Part shown: positions 1-17,628 of the stretch, one piece after another | Numbering within the stretch: the stretch's first letter is position 1 | How the letters are laid out: the number at the start of each line of letters is the position of its first letter | From: Chondrilla cf. caribensis | Lineage: Eukaryota > Porifera > Demospongiae > Chondrillida > Chondrillidae | Assembly (NCBI GenBank): GCA_964020155.1 | Contig: OZ026555.1 | Location: 2,990,795-3,054,794 of the forward strand | Direction of reading: 5' to 3' | DNA length: 64,000 nt | Position numbers and translations under genes: made by a program | Notes under the pieces: model-generated | Told to the model about the DNA's origin: nothing | Database searches by the model: none | The model's input: the letters and a program-made list of their open reading frames with translations, nothing else

Positions 1-939
1 AGGGAGCATAGCTTATTCTCGCAAGAAGGGTGCAGTGGCTTCCAGTAAGAGTATTGGGAAGAGAAATGCAATGAAGCCAATGGTGGGGAAAGCTATCGAA
101 TCAACTGCAGCCAAACTCTCCAAAATTGAAAATAGTACTACGTCCCCTGGTCAGCAGTCAAAGCAATTACCAGTCCACCACAAGTCTAAAGGTCAGTGGT
201 CACTGTAGTACTTTGCATACTACGTACGTGTATTATAGTTGTAAAGATAGCACTGGGTGATATCCACTTGAGAGTATTCAACTAACTAGTCCTCATCAAT
301 ACTATATCCATAGTCCTTATGTATCAATCCACTTATCACAAATAACTACAAATATCGGTATATTGCTTAACACTAGAGAGAGATTTCTCTGCCACATTTT
401 GTGGTACAGCTGATGTAATAGAGAACACTAATTATATGCAAAAAAACAGTAACTTGGGTGTTAATTACTTAGTTACCTATGCATGCATGAATCCATATAC
501 CGAAGTGTATTTACTTTTTCTTTAATTGTTATATGTGTGCTATTATTGTACTATTTGGCAGTGCGCATGCGTGCCTTTATTATAATTAATAATGGTCAGA
601 TCAAAAAAATGTATAGTAGGGGTAGTATGAATGCTCTATCCTTGGGTATGTCTGTGTATGGACACAATATTTCTCTTTCTGTGTAAATGGGAGTAATAAG
701 GTCCAGGGTTGTGTATGAACAATATTCACTACATATATGGAACACAAATCCTCTAGTTTCTCCTACTTTGATGCTATTCTATTGCTACTGCCAATGTTCT
801 GTTCCCATAACTGTGAATGGTATGTTGCCTCACTTTTCTAGCCATTCACAGGAGCAAGCCAACAAGCTCAAAACAGCGATTGGGGAAGATCCTGGGTATA
901 AAGGGTGCAGTCTACTCATACCAATCTTTGAAGAAGTGA
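1..939 (+). pseudogene. 3' end of an upstream KDM7/PHF8-like gene (copy A), truncated by the window edge
   Basis: Two exons are visible. The first runs from the window edge to about 191 and ends at a GTCAGT donor. It encodes a basic, Ser/Lys-rich stretch (GSIAYSRKKGAVASSK...). The second begins at 842 after a TTTTCTAG acceptor and ends at the TGA at 937-939. Joined in phase, it reads ...IHRSKPTSSKQRLGKIL, followed by a short tail. The KQRLGKIL block matches the conserved extreme C-terminus of the KDM7 family (AKQRLGRILKIH in PHF8), which is the basis of the call. Both exons are open in this copy, unlike the copy at 9.4-10.3 kb. The catalytic part, if it exists, lies outside the window, so I cannot say whether this is a working gene or an isolated tail. 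The 3' flank contains an insertion at 1165-1592 that the other copies lack. Confidence 0.72.
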
Positions 940-1164
940 ACAAGTTAATGGGATAGACAGATTCCTGTGTTCCCTATTTCATGTGCATATACGCCTGCAT
1001 ACACAGTGAGAAATGTGATTTTTATCACTATCGACTTCAAGATTTGACATATCTGAACTTGTATTGATATCCCCGTGCTACAGCCACATAAGTGTATCTT
1101 TTTAATTTTTATGACTGCTTTTCATGAGTTATTATAGAAAATAATTTCAGAGTATCTTCACATG

Positions 1165-1592
1165 ACAAAATAATATCACCGGATTTACACCAAACTTATA
1201 ATAATCTTAACAATAAGCTAATTGTGCAAAACCCTTCCCCACCATCAGAGCGCGCAGTCACGCCTTGACTGTAAGCCTCCATCCTCTCTTATCATGAAGA
1301 CCACAAGTATTCACTTGTGTGTCAGAATGGTAAGATGAGGACAGTCATCCAAATGATGTACAGGGTGTACCACACTGAGGAGCTCAAATAAGAGCGAAAC
1401 AGCTGTCTGTGGTTCCCTTTTTGAGGATTTGGATGACTGGGAGGTAATCACTGGTTGCCATCAAAATCGGACTTCGGTCTCCCAACCGATAGAGACTTCG
1501 GTCTATTTTCGGTTGGTTTGGTGTAAATCCGGTGATATTATTTTGTCAACCTTAGGCCTTGCACAGGCTTATTGTGCAAAACCCTTCCCCAC
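1165..1592. mobile_element. Insertion with internal inverted repeats, 12-bp direct flanks
   Basis: This segment is absent from the same place in the copies near 10.55 kb, 22.3 kb and 26.5 kb. It is flanked by TATCTTCACATG at 1153-1164 and again at 1593-1604; the empty copies have it once. Inside, about 33 bases near 1161-1193 are inverted at about 1517-1549 (ACAAAATAATATCACCGG and its complement). A 20-odd base stretch ending CAAAACCCTTCCCCAC occurs twice in direct orientation, near 1218 and 1568. Between them lies a hairpin with repeated GACTTCGGTCT. No coding capacity is seen. The superfamily is unknown. Confidence 0.7.
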
Positions 1593-2154
1593 TATCTTCA
1601 CATGGTTAATCAGTTTCAAGTGTTGATTACGTGAGGAGATTAATGACTTAATGATAAACTATTCTCCTAAATGCATGAACATTGTATATATGTACCCATG
1701 TACTATTATATTATTATAGTAGCCATAATAAGATGAATTTAGAGTTAAAGCAATGATGTATATAATACATGAAAGGGGCTTGGTCACTTGGAGGATTGCT
1801 ACGTGCGTGTATGTACAATAATATCCTGTAATCAAAAGTGAAATATGATGATAATATTATTATTATATGTATGAATATGGCAATATTGTAAACTCATGCA
1901 CTATCAATCCTCCATTATAATGGTCAGAGATTGCATAGAATTGCATGAGACGTCTCATGCAGACCAAAAATCATGAACAGTATTGCTTCATTCACAGAGA
2001 TGGCTGAGGTTCAGAACCGTAGCAACTTTTAGATGTGGGATACATTTATATGGATAGCGATAGATGTCTAATGGGAGCTTTATGATTCCATTGTTCTGCA
2101 TAAGATCACAAAGAAGAAAGAAATATTTAAGTATACATTACTCTGTATGAAAAA

Positions 2155-2300
2155 TTACACAATAATATACATACAAAGGATACCCTCCTGTGGGGCAGGA
2201 TAGGGCGTGGTCATTGGTGAATGCTTGTCCACGTACACAGTGTGTGGAGAGTTGTGGCACTTTGCTAGGAGGGCCAAGGCATTACATAGACCATCTGATG
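2155..2300 (-). pseudogene. Reverse-transcriptase scrap (copy A)
   Basis: A short piece matches the inverted RT pseudogene at 20.7-22.1 kb and 26.8-28.2 kb, and the larger scrap at 11.2-11.57 kb. The minus strand carries the SDGLCNALALLAKCH-like stretch, corresponding to SDGLCNTLALVAKRLC in the palindrome arms. It is cut off by the CA repeat that follows. It is non-functional. Confidence 0.55.
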
Positions 2301-2335
2301 CTGTGCTATACACACAAGTAGCTGTAGACACTAAC

Positions 2336-2362
2336 ACACACACACGCACACACACTCACTCA

Positions 2363-2403
<41 letters not shown>

Positions 2404-2450
2404 TCACACACTCACTCACACACACACACACACACACGCACGCACACTCT
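2336..2450. repeat. (CA)n microsatellite
   Basis: A CA-rich simple repeat with CTCACT and ACGCAC interruptions, directly upstream of the CRE-bearing promoter block. The same repeat-promoter order recurs at 12.19-12.95 kb and 29.0-30.08 kb. Confidence 0.95.
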
Positions 2451-2832
2451 AATGTGCGAATGTGCAGAATCACAGATTTGCCGCTCCTTATATACCCGCT
2501 GGACACTTCAAATTTCGCGCCATAATGACGTCAGATTATTGATCGATATCCACTGCGTTGCCGTGTTGGCGAATACGTTATAAGATCATCGGAACGCATA
2601 ACAAACGCGATCGAAAATTACATCGTGACATCCGAATACTACTTGATACAGCAGTTTGAAATACATCATTGCAATCAGTACAGGAGAAGAAAAGCGAATA
2701 AAAAGGTAAAGTGACCCCGAACTGTCGACGGGTTCTGTTATTCCGTGTTTTCTGACTTGTCCATACATTTGAATGGAGCAATCATCACCTATAGAGGTAG
2801 AATAAACAAACGAATACAATGTAAAATTTCAT
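2450..2832 (+). promoter_or_regulatory. Probable KDM7 promoter and 5' leader with a CRE site (copy 1 of 3)
   Basis: A block directly upstream of the first recognisable KDM7 exons. It contains a full palindromic CRE, TGACGTCA, at 2526-2533, preceded by TTTCGCGCCATAA, and several CpGs in an otherwise AT-rich region. The block continues to a possible start codon at 2833 (ATG CCA CGG CAG followed by a GTAAGC donor). The same block, including the CRE, occurs at 12760-12950 and 29710-30085. The third copy stops exactly at this ATG. That its role is a promoter is inferred from position and the CRE. Confidence 0.55.
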
Positions 2833-10331
<7,499 letters not shown>

Positions 10332-10668
10332 ACAAGTTAATGGGATAGACAGATTTCTGTGTTCCCTATTTCATGTGCATATACGCCTGCATACACAGTG
10401 AGAAATGTGATTTTTATCACTATCGACTTCAAGATTTGACATAATATCTGAACTTGTATTGATATCCCCGTGCTACAGCCACATAAGTGTATCTTTTTAA
10501 TTTTTATGACTGCTTTTCATGAGGTATTATAGAAAATAATTTCAGAGTATCTTCACATGGTTAATCAGTTTCAAGTGTTGATTACGTGAGGAGATTAATG
10601 ATCATGACTTAATGATAAACTATTCTCCAAAAGGCATGAACATTGTATAATATGTACCTATGTACTAT

Positions 10669-10768
10669 CATAGAGTGCGATAGCACTCTATATGTAGGGA
10701 TATGTATGATGCAAAAACAAAATGGCGGCCCTATACCACACATACATTACAGTTTCGCAAAATATCAT
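10669..10768. mobile_element. Fragment of a MITE with a terminal palindrome
   Basis: Present here but absent at the same place in copies A, C and D. It contains ATAGAGTGCGATAGCACTCT followed by TAGGGAT and AAAATGGCGG. The same order, inverted, occurs at about 57785-57872 in the last IFT122 intron, so this is a dispersed family. Confidence 0.7.
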
Positions 10769-11195
10769 TATTATAGTAGCCATATGAATTTAGAGTTAAA
10801 GCAATGATGTATAATATTATAATACATGAAAGGGGCTTGGTCACTCGGAGGATTGCTACGTGCGTGTATGTACAATAATACAGTATCCTGTAATCAAAAG
10901 TGAAATATGATGATAATATTATTATTATATGTATGAATATGGCAATATTGTAAACTCATGCACTATCAATCCTCCATTATAATGGTCAGATATTGCATAG
11001 AATTGCATGAGTCGTCAACAGTATTGCTTCATTCACAGAGATGGCTGAGGTTCAGAACCGTAGCAACTTTTAGATGTGGGATACATTTATATGGATAGCG
11101 ATAGATGTCTAATGGGAGCTTTATGATTCCATTGTTCTGCATAAGATCACAAAGAAGAAAGAAATATTTAAGTATACATTACTCTGTATGAAAAA

Positions 11196-11570
11196 TTACA
11201 CAATAATATACATACAAAGGATACCCTCCTGTGGGGCAGGATAGGGCGTGGTCATTGGTGAATGCTTGTCCACGTACACAGTGTGTGGAGAGTTGTGGCA
11301 CTTTGCTAGGAGGGCCAAGGCATTACATAGACCATCTGATGCTGTGCCGAAGGAGGTGCATATTCGCCACCACCCCTGTGTGCCAAGGGCTGATGGTCCA
11401 GCCCCTCCCTGAGTCTGCAATGCTGCCTGATGTATGAGTAGACCATTCAGGTGTTCAAAGAGTACGGGGTGGAATCAGGTGTCACCTGAGTCGTCATTTG
11501 TCAGTAAAACCTCAGACAGTGGTGTCTTTCCGGGTGTTTATTTTTCAGGACATCTAGTACATTTCCATCT
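11196..11570 (-). pseudogene. Reverse-transcriptase fragment (copy B)
   Basis: On the minus strand it reads TQGGAGPSALGTQGWWRICTSFG and upstream residues, collinear with the RT pseudogene in the palindrome arms (positions 27556-27770 on the right). It ends abruptly at about 11570, where the alpha-galactosidase-like fragment begins. It is truncated at both ends and cannot encode an active enzyme. Confidence 0.7.
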
Positions 11571-11706
11571 ATTACATTTCCAAATTTCTATCTGTGGAAG
11601 GATCCACAGATAGCAATTTGCTTTACCAAGCAAAAACCTGTGTGCCCGTGTCTAATCTAGCTCATCAGTTGTTCCTACTTGTTTGAGTACTTCTTTTGCC
11701 TCTTGA

Positions 11707-11984
11707 AAGGTGTTGAAGGTCACATGGTGTGGAGCAGCAGTGACTCCAAGAAACAAGTGTGGGCTGATCCCCTTTCTGGAGGCTCGGTTGCTGTCATTCT
11801 GCTGAACCTAGACGACAGTACTACTTCAAACATCACCATGGACTTCAAGACCGTTGGTATCCAATCTCAGCAGGCCTCGGCACGTGACCTGTGGCTCCAC
11901 AAGGATGCCGGGGTGATGTCAGGGAAGGTGTCCGGCTCTGTACCCCCTCATGGAGTGGTCATGTACAAACTTACTCCGAAATGA
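11707..11984 (+). pseudogene. Orphan last exon of a GH27 alpha-galactosidase-like gene
   Basis: An acceptor-like TCTTGAAAG near 11708 precedes an open stretch encoding the C-terminal beta-sandwich of glycoside hydrolase family 27: WADPLSGGSVAVILLN, then ARDLWLHKD, then VPPHGVVMYKLTPK and a stop at 11982-11984. These motifs are typical of alpha-galactosidase and alpha-N-acetylgalactosaminidase C-termini. No catalytic TIM-barrel exon is visible upstream, where the sequence is RT scrap and repeats. It is therefore probably a captured gene end. The codon usage looks more GC-rich than its surroundings. A real gene with distant upstream exons cannot be excluded. Confidence 0.75.
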
Positions 11985-12013
11985 GTGGATGGCTCAAAGG
12001 AACCGTAAGGTCC

Positions 12014-12060
12014 TTTGCAGGTAGTACTGCTAACCATAGGTTAGCAGTACTACCTGCAAA
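12014..12060 (+). terminator. Perfect hairpin downstream of the alpha-galactosidase-like stop
   Basis: TTTGCAGGTAGTACTGCTAA and its exact complement form 22-bp arms around a 3-base loop, 30 bases after the stop codon at 11984. It could be a 3'-end structure or a MITE remnant. I list it as a structure, and termination is only a guess. Confidence 0.5.
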
Positions 12061-12183
12061 TTGAAGCTGGCTGATTATACATGCATACATGAATCTTGTG
12101 CTGTACTTGTGTCACAATAATCATTATCATTACCAAAATTGACTGATTAACATGCATACGGTTACCCACAACCAACACAGACG

Positions 12184-12187
<4 letters not shown>

Positions 12188-12221
<34 letters not shown>

Positions 12222-12600
12222 TGTACACCTTATCTCTTGAGCATACACACACACACACGCACACACACAGCCCACTAAAAAATATACTATACACACAAGT
12301 AGCTGTAGACACTAACACTGTAGTGTTTCGGCCTTTAGAGCCTCGTCAGTACAGCATTAATATTTACACGCTGGTACACACGCACACACACAAACATCAA
12401 TATCACAATACTGTAGTATGTCTATACTCGGTGTACTCACACACACGTGTAAACTGTCACAAATACACACATCCAAACATGTGAAATGATTGTGATTACA
12501 ATAACTACAAAAAGTAAATTCCAACACAGCACTGACTGTTTCAGGGCACGCACACACAAACACACACATGCACACACACATGCAAAAACATTATGCTACC

Positions 12601-12648
<48 letters not shown>

Positions 12649-12656
12649 CACACACA

Positions 12657-12721
<65 letters not shown>

Positions 12722-12760
12722 ACACACACACGCACACACACACGCACACACGCACACAAA
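12188..12760. repeat. CA-repeat cluster with conserved spacers
   Basis: Several (CA)n tracts are separated by a unique-looking spacer (12264-12540) containing ACACAAGTAGCTGTAGACAC, TGTTTCGGCCTT and AGTAAATTCCAACACAGC. The same spacers between CA tracts occur at 29178-29510, so the whole cluster was copied, not just the simple repeat. Confidence 0.9.
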
Positions 12761-12950
12761 TGTGCGAATGTGCAGAATCACAGATTTGCCGCTCCTTATA
12801 TATATACCCGCTGGACACTTCAAATTTCGCGCCATAATGACGTCAGATTATTGATCGATATCCACTGCGTTGCCGTGTTGGCGAATACGTTATAAGATCA
12901 TCGAAACGCATAACAAACGCGATCGAAAATTACATCGTAACATCCGAATA
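12760..12950 (+). promoter_or_regulatory. Orphan copy 2 of the CRE promoter block
   Basis: Collinear with 2455-2645. TGACGTCA is at 12838-12845. It is not followed by KDM7 exons: the copy breaks at ...ATCCGAATAC, where the terminal inverted repeat of the next element begins. Whether it still drives transcription is unknown. Confidence 0.6.
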
Positions 12951-12952
12951 CT

Positions 12953-13793
12953 AGTCTCGTTAACCAGACCCAGTTCCGCCTAACTTCCGATTATTCATCG
13001 GACGGCGAAACTGGGTCTGGGAAATACCTACCCCTAAACCGTTGCACGGGGGGCGGAGTCGAGCTAAGTGACAGACGTGACCGCAGTGTTATTCGTAATT
13101 TAAAAAATGGCGAGCACGGACGAAATTGAAGCGGCCCCTTTCCAAATCCTTTGATGGCCTTAATACTAGCTTTCCAGACATGAAAGATAAGCAAGTAGAT
13201 GCTGTTATAGGCGCGTTGAGTGTTAATGATGTTTTTATTAGCCTACCCACGGGCTACGGAAAAAACAATAACTGCCGTACTTCCGCAAGCTTTTGACATT
13301 CTACGCTTTGACGGTAAGAAACGTTCCATCGTCCTTAAAACAGATCTGTCACATATTCGAGCAGCAATCGGACGCCGACTCAAGCGAAGTTTCTGCTTTG
13401 TATTCTCGAGCTAATGTTGAAACGGATCTTGCCATTGCCACCAGTTCACTGTACGCTGGAGATCTCTTTACCCGTCATGGGCGGAGAGTTTGCTCGTACC
13501 GAAAGAAGAAACTTCGCTTAACTTTATTTAGAAACGTTAATACCGGAGATCACAAAGATTTCGCCACGTGGCTGTCAAGAACAACCAATTTCCCTATTAA
13601 AACGCAGTAAAGCGTAAATTTACCGTTGTGTTTATTGCTTGTCACTTTCGGCAATTAGATCACAAAGACGCTAATTGGTCCGTGTCAGACGAGGACCCGT
13701 GCAACGGTTTAGGGGTAGGTATTTCCCAGACCCAGTTTCGCCGTCCGATGAATAATCGGAAGTTAGGCGGAACTGGGTCTGGTTAACGAGACT
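12953..13793. mobile_element. Element with inverted repeats of about 100 bp (Mutator-like style) carrying a RecQ-like helicase fragment
   Basis: Ends AGTCTCGTTAACCAGACCCA and complement. The inverted repeats extend about 100 bases, to ...CCGTTGCACGGG and complement. Inside, on the plus strand near 13170-13290, is MKDKQVDAVIGALSVNDVFI followed by LPTGYGK, a helicase motif I (Walker A) in RecQ-like context, broken soon afterwards. The long TIR resembles the elements at 46435 and 40268. Unlike those, no matching target duplication is seen, because the right side joins directly to the palindrome arm at 13797. A rearrangement at this end is likely. Confidence 0.75.
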
Positions 13794-14314
13794 AGGTACT
13801 AGCCGTGAAACCTTAGTTACATGAGCTCAAGGTACGTAACGTTTTACCTGTGGGAAGTTGTTGTGTTGGGATCACTAACGTGATCTCGCCATACAGGGAC
13901 TGCCCTCATCACGGCCTGCTGCTACACTGATGCCATGGCGCCGAACCAAAACAACGCATAATAAGGATCCCATTCGGATACTAAAATAATTTTGGTCTCG
14001 GACCGTACATAGTCTACCCATAGACCCTGGTCTATCTACTCCACAGTGCATATCAAAATGGTGCTTTCGATGCATCGTAGCTCAATTGAACCACGATTAT
14101 CCTGATAATACGAATATGTGTACTTCTATTGATCTAGCACACGCATCTGTGGCTCGGTATTCACAGCGGACCTCTCCCTCTGCTGCCCAAAATTAATCAA
14201 TGGTGCCTTTAATTCCCAACATCAGACACGACAAGATACGTGATTTGACTGCCGACCTATTGGCAGACGGTTCTCACGGAGCTAAGATTGAACCTAACCT
14301 TCAACCACTGAATC

Positions 14315-14411
14315 TGTAGAATTACAATAACCTCAAACTAGTTGGGGAAGGTTTTCTGCTACAACTTACAAGGACTCTGCTACCAGCCGCTACCAGTAAC
14401 TGCTCCCCCAT
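14315..14411 (-). pseudogene. Captured fragment of IFT122 exon and intron (left arm)
   Basis: Reverse complement of the part of the IFT122 exon starting at 33014 ([14 protein letters not shown]), including its GTAAGT donor and the following short intron. The right arm carries the same fragment at 32135-32231. It is only a part of one WD repeat and not a functional exon here. Confidence 0.8.
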
Positions 14412-14508
14412 CTCTATCTACTAGATACCTGACCCAAATGTCTCTAGTAGGTGCCGATCGTCCCTATCCAGTGAACTTCTAGCCGTTCTCGATCTATCAA
14501 TGTGATAG

Positions 14509-16709
14509 CACTGGAAATAAAAAATCTTGTATTTAGACCAAACTAATGAAATTAATCTTATAAGAAGAAGGATAACCTTGTAGCTAGATGTAAAAATTTT
14601 GTATTGAAACTCCAATCTCATCACCAGGAGCACCAAACTAAAACCTAGATGACTCAATGTCTCACTTCAAGATCAGTGTCAAGGCTAAATCTTATTTTCA
14701 GTCCTCTTACATAAACTATAACTCAATAATAGAAAGAAACTTAAAGTTAGTGATTTTATTTCGTATCAAGATTTGTTTTATGATAATTATTAGACATTCC
14801 TGTTTCAATGTAAGATCCACTTCCACTGCCAGCTAACTTCCAGTTGTCTGGTATTTGCAAATCTTGAAATGAAACTTTAATGCCGTATTTTCAGATTGCG
14901 TACGTGCGCGTTTCAGCGGAAGTTCATTTGATTGGTTCCTTCTCTCAAATTTGCCGCGTGCGAGGTTCGAAAATGGCCGGTAGAATGCCTAGAAGTCTTC
15001 ATTTACTCCAGAGGAGTTGAAACAGCAACTATTATCGTCTCGAATTCTCAGCGAAACTGATGACAAGGAACTAGAAAGTACGTGGATGGACTCTAATGAT
15101 TCTTTTATAGGCATTACATCTGTTGGATGGAAAACGGATGGATTCTGTTTTGGGAACGTACTCATTAACAAAATTTTCGCCAATACCAGCTGAAAAAGAA
15201 GACTGGACAAGATGCTCTTCAACTTGGCCCCTAAAAGCCTCGATGATCCAGAAGGTTTGGCTGTCACGGGAGTTCCTGAGGTACGTATATTCAACTACAT
15301 ATTTGCTTTGTTGAGACATAGCTAAACCATGATTATGCATCCAGAGAACTCAACAACTTACCTGGTTTGAACATAGAGGAATCCCGTACAAGAAGATTGT
15401 GGATGTCATTGATAAATATCCTTCTTTTAAGATCTCTCTGTTTGTAAGTGCAATTTGTCTGCTATACAGTACATGAGGGTAGTATGTATAGTTGCATCTC
15501 TCACTATACAGTTGCTTCAAGAACTTTTCCACAAGCATGGAAAGAGGTTTGAGACAACATCCTCGTTTCTTGAAGCATTTCGCAATGTTCAAAAAAGTGG
15601 ATGGACTGCTTGGTGCCTGCATTGTCAGTTTTAATTTCTGCCCTTGCAAGAATGAATTCGTACATGGTATGTTTAGCATTGCTCATGCAGATTGCATGTC
15701 AGTGTGCTTGAGCGAATGTTACAGTATATAATTTGTGTAATCCTTAACAGAAATGGACTCTCTATTGATGCTTGTGTCCAAGTTAAAGCCTAAGAGCTCA
15801 AAGTTGTCCATTGCTGAGTGGTTGGCACACATTTTGTGCATTGAAGAGGTCAGATATATATAAATTGTGTGTGCATTTGGAATGCTTGTTACAGTCCCTT
15901 TTGTTTCTACTTTCAGTCACTGGACCTAATTTGTAAGCTGAGGTTACCAGCTAAACATGGCCCTTATGTATAGCCGTGGTTGGCTCACTGGATGAAATGG
16001 AGGACAGTACATTGATGTGTGACCAAAAGGTCGTGTTGAGGATCCCTCTGAGGTCCAACATTGCCAACATGGCACTGATTTTAACTGTGTTTTGCCACGT
16101 ACACCATCTGAAGTTTTCTAGTGAGGTGACAGAAGTGATGGAATTCCTGCAGACGGAACTGCTAGGGATTTAAGCAAGGAGAAAGTGCTCTGTTGCATAC
16201 ACCAGTCTTTTCAGAGCAGTTGCTAACGAAGAGGGCCAGGCAGTGATGGAAATCTCAGACTCACAGAGTAGTTTTGACAGTGACCATCCATACTTGGGTA
16301 TCACTCTATTTTCATTGAAAGTCGCATCCTTTTCTGTTGGAACTCATTTTTGATCATTTACACGAGGATTATTTAATTTTACTTCACAGTTGTACATGTG
16401 TTGACAGTTTTCTCTTATTTTAATCTCATTATTGATACTATGTTGGCAACGCCTAAAAACACATGCATTTTGGCTGAATTTAGATTCTTACAATAATATT
16501 ATGATAAATATTGATCTCTAATTAAGATTCGATACTAAAATAAAAAAAAATGATTTTAGTACATGACCTACTTGAATCTAGATTGAAAAACTGATTTGCA
16601 GAACAGGAATTCTTATTTCTAGCAATATATTGTCTCACCACAGTTAGCTTCCAAAATGACTTATTTTTAGATCTTTTTCATCTAGTAAACAGATTTTTTA
16701 TTTCCAGTG
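14509..16709 (+). mobile_element. CACTA (EnSpm)-like DNA transposon, 2201 bp, with empty site in the opposite arm
   Basis: The left end starts CACTGGAAATAAAAAATCT and the right end is its exact complement, AGATTTTTTATTTCCAGTG, ending at 16709. AG is present on both sides (14507-14508 and 16710-16711). The right arm at about 32037-32045 has the uninterrupted site with a single AG. CACTG ends and a 2-bp duplication fit the CACTA superfamily; the class call rests on these only. Inside is a spliced-looking unknown gene. Confidence 0.82.
14990..16290 (+). pseudogene. Unidentified spliced coding region inside the CACTA-like element
   Basis: An open stretch from about 14992 encodes SFTPEELKQQLLSSRILSET and continues, with one in-frame TGA near 15190, to LAVTGVPE before a GTACGT donor. 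Plausible later exons are: 15347-15451 (RTQQLTWFEHRGIPYKKIVD..., ending at a GTAAGT donor), 15512-15625 (LLQELFHKHGKRFETTSSFL...), about 15751-15849 (MDSLLMLVSKLKPKSSKLSI...), 15917-15970, and 15976-16173 (ending ...EFLQTELLGI). I do not recognise the family and do not see a DDE transposase. An ATTGG (inverted CCAAT) motif and CpGs lie upstream near 14905-14930. The internal stop and unresolved splice phases suggest decay. Confidence 0.4.
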
Positions 16710-16711
16710 AG

Positions 16712-17628
16712 TATTCTGTGGAAATTTCATTTCCTTGATAGCTTGGTTTGAAGAAAGGTTTTAATTCGACATCGATACGTTCGAATTCGACGGTCGATGT
16801 TTCCATTTTCAAGCTCATGTGAGCACATAAAATTTGATCTACTTGTTACAGAGAACTTATACACCTCGTGAATATTAATGAGGTATATTTGTGAGTTACA
16901 AACTCGACATCAAAGAAAACGCCCACGCATCATGTAGTTTAATATTTCCTTCAAGTGTATTATTATCATTATCCTTATTCTATTGTATGTATTATTATTA
17001 TTAGTAGTAGTAGTAGTATTATATTATAATTATACTAGCTATAGTATACATTGATCAATGTAGAAAAGTACCTATGCCTCTGGTCTTCCATTATTCCCAC
17101 CTGCAGACCAATAACCATTAGCTGTTGCACTATCGAATTTGAACCATATTCAAATGTACATACACTGAGTCATTGGAAGGATCCCGTGCAACAATACTCT
17201 ATAATAATATTTTTATTATTAATTAATAGAATCGATATTATCAATATTTATATCTTATACTTGATAATTATCATAGGTGCTAAAGTAGAACAGTCATGCA
17301 GTAGGTTCACAGAATTAAAGTGTGATTTGATTTGACTTTTACCATTGATTGGATATATCAGTCCCACAACTTCTCACAGTAATGTGTGGTTCATTCGACT
17401 TGAAATAACAGCTATTAAATATGCATAAATTCGTTTTTGATGATTCATATTATTAGAGTTTGTTGCCTACAAATAGATACATGGAGCAATAATGATGAGA
17501 CAAACAGATCAATTTGAAACATGGCGATAAAAAAGATTAATCCTTAATACATATCATAAAGTGGATATTGTAGTTGAAATCACACAGTTAACAGAAATGA
17601 GATCAGTCTGAAAGCAATAAATGTATAA
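16712..17628. other. AT-rich non-coding part of the left outer arm
   Basis: It contains the reverse of the 31814-32040 repeat (GGCGTTTTC..., CACCTCGTGAATATT), TAG trinucleotide runs near 17000, and the 3' flank of the kelch gene. It is collinear with 31121-32039. No gene is seen. Confidence 0.6.

Noticed and set aside
483..686. Frame MHESIYRSVFTFSLIVICVL..., repeated at 9876
   Set aside because: It lies in the last intron of KDM7 tails A and B. It is conserved only because the segment was duplicated, and is largely missing from copies C and D.
12601..12760. Regular repeats resembling an array of spacers
   Set aside because: Simple CA repeats without unique spacers and no cas genes. The genome is eukaryotic, so this is not a CRISPR array.
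12541..12854. Long open frames of repeated His-Thr or Cys-Val in several places
   Set aside because: They are translations of CA/GT microsatellites (also at 2207, 4214, 7591, 28653, 29443 and 38051) and not genes.
15070..15340. Minus-strand frames inside the CACTA-like element
   Set aside because: Shadows of the plus-strand exons, which have better splice sites and a more protein-like composition.
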